64,000 nucleotides of DNA from assembly GCA_964371785.1 (NCBI GenBank), contig CAYJOL010000009.1:1-64000 (forward strand). The letters are read 5' to 3'. This stretch comes from CAVQCT01 sp964371785 (lineage in GTDB: Bacteria > Zixibacteria > MSB-5A5 > GN15 > FEB-12). Shown one piece after another: positions 60,195-64,000 of this stretch (position 1 is the stretch's first letter; each line of letters starts with the position of its first letter). The translations under genes were made by a program, and so were the position numbers. The notes under the pieces were generated by a model, which saw nothing but the letters and a program-made list of their open reading frames with translations, did not search any database and was not told where the DNA came from.

Positions 60195-62048
60195 ATGCGA
60201 ATAGAAAATCCCAAGCAACTGGTCCAGATGCAAAAGGAATATCTTGCCGGCCAGTCTAAATATCCGAAGAAGGTGATGGTCTGTTGCGGTACCGGGTGTC
60301 TCGCCAACGGCGCGATGAAGATTGTCGAGGCCTTCCGCGAAATACTTGACACGCGCGGGGTGAAGAATTTCACAGTGGAAGCGCTCAAAGAAACGGGCTG
60401 CCATGGATTCTGTGAACAGGGTCCTTTGGTCATCCTTGAACCGGAGGGCACCTTCTACACCCGAGTCAGGGCCAAAGATGTTGAGAAGATTATCGACGAA
60501 TCCATTACCGGAAATGGCACGATCGAATCGCTTTTGTACACCAACCCCGTCACCGGCAAGAAGATTGAGCATTACGACGATGTTGAGTTCTTCAAGCACC
60601 AGCGGCGGCTCGCGCTTCGCAATCTCGGCAAGATAGCGGCGCACAGTATCCGGGAATATATCGCGGTTGGCGGTTATCAGTCGCTGGCAAAGGCGCTGTT
60701 CAGTATGACCACCGACGAAGTGATCGACGAAATCACCAAGTCCGGTCTGCGCGGACGGGGAGGCGGCGGCTTCTCGGCAGGCAAAAAGTGGCGCACCTGT
60801 AAGGATGTGGAGTCGGACACTCATTATGTAATCTGCAACGGCGATGAAGGCGACCCGGGTGCGTTTATGGACCGGAGTATCATGGAGGGCGACCCGCACG
60901 CAGTCCTCGAAGGAATGATGATAGCGGCCTATGCGATCGGCGCAAAACAAGGCTACATTTACGTGCGCGAAGAATATCCGCTGGCGGTGACGCATCTCCA
61001 GAAAGCGATCAACGACTGCCGGGAATACGGGCTTTTGGGTGACGGTGTCCTGGGAACTGACTTTTCGTTTGATATCCGCATTGCCCGGGGAGCCGGCGCA
61101 TTCGTTTGCGGTGAGTCCTCGGCCCTGATGAAATCGGTCGCGGGCGAAGTCGGTGAACCCCGTGATAAGTATATCCGGTCGGTCGTCAAGGGACTGTACG
61201 ATAAACCCACCGTCCTCAACAACGTCGAGACGTTCGTCAATGTCCCGATCATCATTGACAAAGGAGCCGAGTGGTTCAGGAAAATCGGGACCGCCGGAAG
61301 TTCCGGCACGAAAGTCTTTTCCCTCGTCGGTAAAGTCCGGAACACCGGGCTGATTGAAGTGCCGATGGGAATAACGCTTCGTGAGATCATATACGATATC
61401 GGCGGCGGGATTATCAACGATCGCCCCTTCAAGGCGGTTCAAACCGGAGGACCCTCAGGCGGATGCCTCCCCGAGTCCAAGCTCGACCTCCCGGTCGATT
61501 TTGACACCCTGACGGATGCAGGCGCGATGATGGGCTCCGGCGGGATGATTGTGATGGATGATCGGACATGCATTGTCGATGTTGCGAAGTATTTTCTTTC
61601 GTTTCTGGTGAAGGAGTCCTGCGGCAAGTGCGTGCCGTGCCGAGAGGGTTTGTATCAGCTCCACCAGATGACCGTCAAGGTAAGCGAGGGTAAGGCGACC
61701 GAGGCCGAGTTAGCCAAGATGGAGAAGCTCTCGGAAATGGTCATTGTCGGTTCGTTGTGCGGACTCGGCAAATCCGGCCCCAATCCGCTGCTGAGCACAA
61801 TCAAGTATTTTCGCGATGAGTATCTTGCGCATATTCGGGACAAGAAGTGTCCGGCAGGCGTCTGCCGCGATCTTATTCGTTACGATATTCTCGATAACTG
61901 CACCGGGTGCATGGCATGTATCAGCGCCTGCGCCGTCAGCGCCATTACGGGCAAGAAAAAAGAAGTGCACATTATCGATCAAAACAAATGCACAAAGTGC
62001 GGCGCTTGCGAAGCGGTCTGCACATATGATGCCATCCGGGTGAGTTAG
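60195..62048 (+). CDS. NuoF/HydB-like NADH-binding flavoprotein with extra iron-sulfur domains
   Basis: The 617-residue protein has, in order: a 2Fe-2S thioredoxin-like domain (VCCGTGCLANGA and GCHGFCEQGP, about 28-80), the NADH/FMN core (GLRGRGGGGFSAGKKW about 184, CNGDEGDPGAFMDR about 213), the 4Fe-4S motif ESCGKCVPCREG (about 473) and a C-terminal 2x[4Fe-4S] ferredoxin (CTGCMACISACAVSA about 570, CTKCGACEAVCTYDA about 600). This layout is the HydB/HndC type of bifurcating hydrogenases and NAD-reducing complexes. It begins 1 bp after the NuoE-like stop. No hydrogenase gene accompanies it. Confidence 0.93.
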   Translation: MRIENPKQLVQMQKEYLAGQSKYPKKVMVCCGTGCLANGAMKIVEAFREILDTRGVKNFTVEALKETGCHGFCEQGPLVILEPEGTFYTRVRAKDVEKIIDESITGNGTIESLLYTNPVTGKKIEHYDDVEFFKHQRRLALRNLGKIAAHSIREYIAVGGYQSLAKALFSMTTDEVIDEITKSGLRGRGGGGFSAGKKWRTCKDVESDTHYVICNGDEGDPGAFMDRSIMEGDPHAVLEGMMIAAYAIGAKQGYIYVREEYPLAVTHLQKAINDCREYGLLGDGVLGTDFSFDIRIARGAGAFVCGESSALMKSVAGEVGEPRDKYIRSVVKGLYDKPTVLNNVETFVNVPIIIDKGAEWFRKIGTAGSSGTKVFSLVGKVRNTGLIEVPMGITLREIIYDIGGGIINDRPFKAVQTGGPSGGCLPESKLDLPVDFDTLTDAGAMMGSGGMIVMDDRTCIVDVAKYFLSFLVKESCGKCVPCREGLYQLHQMTVKVSEGKATEAELAKMEKLSEMVIVGSLCGLGKSGPNPLLSTIKYFRDEYLAHIRDKKCPAGVCRDLIRYDILDNCTGCMACISACAVSAITGKKKEVHIIDQNKCTKCGACEAVCTYDAIRVS

Positions 62049-62056
62049 GAGAGCCC

Positions 62057-62833
62057 ATGATAACTATGACAATAAATGGACGGGTGGTTCAAGCCGAAAA
62101 AGGCGAAACGCTGTTGACTGTTATCCGCCGGGAAAAGATTAACGTTCCCGCCCTGTGCCATCACGAGGCCGTTCAGCCATTCGGCGCCTGCCGGCTCTGC
62201 ATGGTTGAGATTACCCGGGAAAGCTGGAACGGGTGGTGCGACTATGTCACCTCGTGCCTCTACCCCGCCGCCGACGGTTTAATCGTGAGTACCCACGCCC
62301 CGAAGGTCAATGAACTCCGGAAGACCATCCTGGATCTTTACCTGGCTCGCCACCCGCATTCCCCTGAGGTACGCGAGCTCGCCGCCGAATATGGAGTCAC
62401 GAAAACCAGCTATGAGACCGTGGTCGACGGAAATAATTGTATCTTGTGCGCGGTGTGCACGCGTATTTGCGATGCCATGGGATTTAAGGCCATCTCGACC
62501 GTTGGGCGAGGTCACGGCAAAGAAGTCGCCCCGCCTCTCCTCCAGGCCCCGCCGGCATGCACCGGATGCCTCGCGTGCGCAAGGAACTGTCCGACCAACT
62601 ACATTGAGTTCTCTATAAACAACAATACACTTACTATCTGGAAAAAAGAGTTCGAAGTGATGACTTGCTCGCGTTGTGGGAGGCCGGGGATCACGAAGGT
62701 GTTCGCCGAACACCTCAGCCGGGAGCGGGACATTCCGATTAGCTATTTTGAGGTCTGCGATGAATGCCACCGCAACGAGCTGAAAATGACGATGGGCAAG
62801 ATTGCCAACTGGGAACGGGAGGCGAGGCGATGA
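62057..62833 (+). CDS. HoxU/NuoG-N-like iron-sulfur protein with a C-terminal double CxxC
   Basis: The 258-residue protein starts with a plant-type 2Fe-2S domain (ALCHHEAVQPFGACRLCMVE, Cys34, 45, 48 and probably 67). Two 4Fe-4S motifs follow (CILCAVCTRICDAMG, about 130, and CTGCLACARNCP, about 172). It ends with two separated CxxC pairs (CSRCGRP, about 215, and CDECHRNE, about 237) that could bind another cluster or zinc. The H-cluster domain of Fe-hydrogenase is absent. It relays electrons, probably between NuoEF-like subunits and the next protein. It overlaps that gene (ATGA). Confidence 0.85.
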   Translation: MITMTINGRVVQAEKGETLLTVIRREKINVPALCHHEAVQPFGACRLCMVEITRESWNGWCDYVTSCLYPAADGLIVSTHAPKVNELRKTILDLYLARHPHSPEVRELAAEYGVTKTSYETVVDGNNCILCAVCTRICDAMGFKAISTVGRGHGKEVAPPLLQAPPACTGCLACARNCPTNYIEFSINNNTLTIWKKEFEVMTCSRCGRPGITKVFAEHLSRERDIPISYFEVCDECHRNELKMTMGKIANWEREARR

Positions 62834-63267
62834 AATACCAGTTCTATGTAAACCCCGATGCCTGCACGGGCTGTCGGTCATGCGAACTCGCCTGTTCCTT
62901 CACCCACGCAGTCGATGGCGTGCGGGGACTTACCCGGATAAATCCCCTGCTGACTCAGTTCAAGGAGTTATGGGTGCCGGTAGTCTGTCTGCAGTGCGAT
63001 GACGCGGCGTGCGTTAAGTCATGTCTGGTCAACGCGCTCCAGCGCAATCTGGCAACCGGAGCTATTGAACTCAATCAGGATGTTTGTGTAAAGTGTATGG
63101 CCTGTGTTTCCGCCTGCCCTTTCGGGTGCGCTATCTTGGACACCCAGCAGAATATGGTAGTAAAGTGCGACCTGTGTGGCGGTGACCCGGCGTGTGCACA
63201 CTTCTGTCCCTCCAAGGCCCTCCAATGGAAGCCTGCGGTGGTCGTCAAGCGGAAAGTTGCTGTCTAA
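62830..63267 (+). CDS. HycB/DMSO-reductase-B-like ferredoxin with four [4Fe-4S] motifs
   Basis: The 145-residue protein carries four cysteine groups: CTGCRSCELACS, CLQCDDAACVKSCL, CVKCMACVSACPFG and CDLCGGDPACAHFCP, enough for four 4Fe-4S clusters. Such subunits connect catalytic subunits to other redox modules in formate dehydrogenases, aldehyde oxidoreductases and BamC-type complexes. Its ATG overlaps the previous stop by 4 bp. It is the last gene of the operon and is followed by a strong hairpin. Confidence 0.9.
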   Translation: MKYQFYVNPDACTGCRSCELACSFTHAVDGVRGLTRINPLLTQFKELWVPVVCLQCDDAACVKSCLVNALQRNLATGAIELNQDVCVKCMACVSACPFGCAILDTQQNMVVKCDLCGGDPACAHFCPSKALQWKPAVVVKRKVAV

Positions 63268-63320
63268 GCATTTCAGCCGATTGGACGTCTTTAAGCAGGC
63301 ATGGACAAGTCATTTTGATT

Positions 63321-63348
63321 GTCGGCCCGGACAATTACCCGGGCCGAC
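63321..63348 (+). terminator. Hairpin at the end of the oxidoreductase operon
   Basis: GTCGGCCCGG (63321-63330) pairs with CCGGGCCGAC (63339-63348) around an eight-base loop, 54 bp after the last stop codon. There is no T-run, so it may work as a weak or factor-assisted terminator or protect the 3-prime end. Confidence 0.5.
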
Positions 63349-63365
63349 AGGCTCCAAAATAGCCC

Positions 63366-63395
63366 TTGACTTGTATGTCAATTTTAAGCTAATTA
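63366..63395 (+). promoter_or_regulatory. Putative promoter of the STAS-domain gene
   Basis: TTGACT at 63366-63371 and TAATTA at 63390-63395 are spaced by 18 bp, in an A+T-rich patch 139 bp before the ATG at 63534 and just after the operon hairpin. Confidence 0.4.
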
Positions 63396-63533
63396 AAGAC
63401 TTAGACGAAAACTGTTCTCGTGCGCAGGCGCGGCATGGATCGTTGGGAAGCGCCTGTCGGCAGATTGTATCTTGGGGAAACCCGAGGTGATTTCGCACGT
63501 AACTGTAAATATCCTCGCGTGGAGGCGTATGAT

Positions 63534-63872
63534 ATGAGATTATCCGATCGCGAACAAAATGGTGTCGTTATTCTCTCGCCCAAGGGAAAGATTATGGGCG
63601 GTCCTGATGCCAGCCTGCTTCATGACAAACTCTACGAATTTATCGAGCAGAACAAAAAACGTGTGGTCATCGATCTTGCTGGGGTTGACTGGATGAATTC
63701 TACCGGCCTCGGCATCCTGATTTCGGGGTACACGACGTTGCGCAATAACGAAGGCGAGCTGAAGCTTGCCAATGTGACGGAGAAGATCCAGTCACTTCTG
63801 ACCATCACCAAGCTGGTCACCGTTTTTGAGGCCTATGACTCCATAGAAGAAGCCATACAGTCGTTTAAGTAA
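63534..63872 (+). CDS. STAS-domain anti-anti-sigma factor
   Basis: The ATG at 63534 lies eight bases after GGAGG; the longer open frame from 63420 has no support. The 112-residue protein has the anti-sigma-factor-antagonist pattern: VVILSPKGKIMGGPDASLLH, then KRVVIDLAGVDWMNSTGLGILISGY with the phosphorylatable Ser in MNSTGLG. These proteins bind a serine kinase anti-sigma factor when unphosphorylated. The partner kinase is not in the window; the partial gene that follows may be related. Confidence 0.9.
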   Translation: MRLSDREQNGVVILSPKGKIMGGPDASLLHDKLYEFIEQNKKRVVIDLAGVDWMNSTGLGILISGYTTLRNNEGELKLANVTEKIQSLLTITKLVTVFEAYDSIEEAIQSFK

Positions 63873-63911
63873 CCATGTGCCCTGGGTAGACGGGATACGA
63901 ACATACTCTCA

Positions 63912-63945
63912 CAGGTAGGCAGCAGATCGGCCTGCCTGTTTTTTT
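63912..63945 (+). terminator. Rho-independent terminator after the STAS gene
   Basis: CAGGTAGGC (63912-63920) pairs with GCCTGCCTG (63930-63938) with one G-U pair, around a nine-base loop, and continues into seven T residues. Confidence 0.8.
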
Positions 63946-63962
63946 AGGAGAAATTTTTTTTA

Positions 63963-64000
63963 ATGAAAAATCCAATCATCTCGGGTAACACAATCACTAT
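63963..64000 (+). CDS. Start of an unidentified gene, cut by the window edge
   Basis: An ATG at 63963, preceded by AGGAG at about 12 bases, opens a frame MKNPIISGNTIT that runs off the window. Twelve codons are too few for a family call. The intervening T-rich spacer is unusually long for a ribosome site. Confidence 0.45.
   Translation, partial: MKNPIISGNTIT

Noticed and set aside
60168..61442. 424-residue minus-strand open frame opposite the NuoF-like gene
   Set aside because: The plus-strand frame has complete NuoF motifs and operon context; the antisense frame is low in family signal and arises from the high G+C codon pattern.
59738..63267. NAD-reducing or bifurcating [FeFe]-hydrogenase operon
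   Set aside because: The NuoE/NuoF/HoxU layout suggested this, but no protein carries H-cluster motifs, and no NiFe subunits are present; the partner in the operon is the 2-oxoacid oxidoreductase.

Overview
The window most likely comes from a bacterium of the FCB superphylum, probably candidate phylum Zixibacteria or a close relative. The evidence is (i) four proteins with short dockerin-like tails of the RGNVD...DIxDLxYLVEYxF...GPxPxC type, (ii) at least four secreted proteins ending in a type IX secretion/FlgD-like sorting domain (NYPNPFNP...SGVYYYRL...KKMxLxK), (iii) frequent GTG/TTG starts behind GGAGG ribosome sites, and (iv) a hexahaem cytochrome. Taxonomy is inferred from protein style only.

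Region 1 (about 1-18.5 kb) looks accessory. It opens with the last nine codons of a subtype I-C cas2, a leader and an 18-repeat I-C CRISPR array. Next come a small membrane protein, a three-gene operon of secreted proteins (two tail-fibre-like structural proteins, one frameshifted, and an M23 peptidase) and a second operon of secreted proteins (beta-propeller, M23 peptidase with sorting domain, gingipain-like C25 homologue lacking its catalytic His). Broken IS3 remnants, an intact tRNA-Arg(UCU) with an old partial duplicate 9.3 kb upstream, a uracil-DNA-glycosylase-like protein and a HEPN-like protein follow.

Region 2 (18.5-35 kb) carries a TPR protein flanked by palindromic repeats, a dienelactone hydrolase, two tiny lipoproteins that are little more than a sorting domain, a phosphotransferase, a GNAT enzyme and a GNAT-DUF4342 fusion, a 36-residue lysine-rich protein, two paralogous beta-helix/dockerin proteins, an ArsC-like reductase, a hexahaem cytochrome, a DMT transporter, a VCBS/PKD/dockerin protein and a lipoprotein serpin.

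Region 3 (35-56 kb) begins with an overlapping gatE-gatD pair, the glutamyl-tRNA(Gln) amidotransferase described as archaeal. It continues with secreted propeller and subtilase proteins, a NadE-like/ACP/AMP-ligase set, a homocysteine S-methyltransferase-like protein, an M24 peptidase, small lipoproteins with a stand-alone dockerin, and a citryl-CoA-lyase-sized citrate-synthase homologue.

Region 4 (56-63.3 kb) is one tight nine-gene operon: a P-loop ATPase, a 2x[4Fe-4S] ferredoxin, the alpha, beta and gamma subunits of a 2-oxoacid:ferredoxin oxidoreductase, NuoE-like and NuoF-like subunits, a HoxU/NuoG-N-like iron-sulfur protein and a four-cluster HycB-like protein. It contains no hydrogenase. 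It reads as a 2-oxoacid oxidoreductase wired to NAD(H), possibly electron-confurcating, and is the best candidate for an undescribed system here. A STAS anti-anti-sigma protein and the start of another gene close the window.
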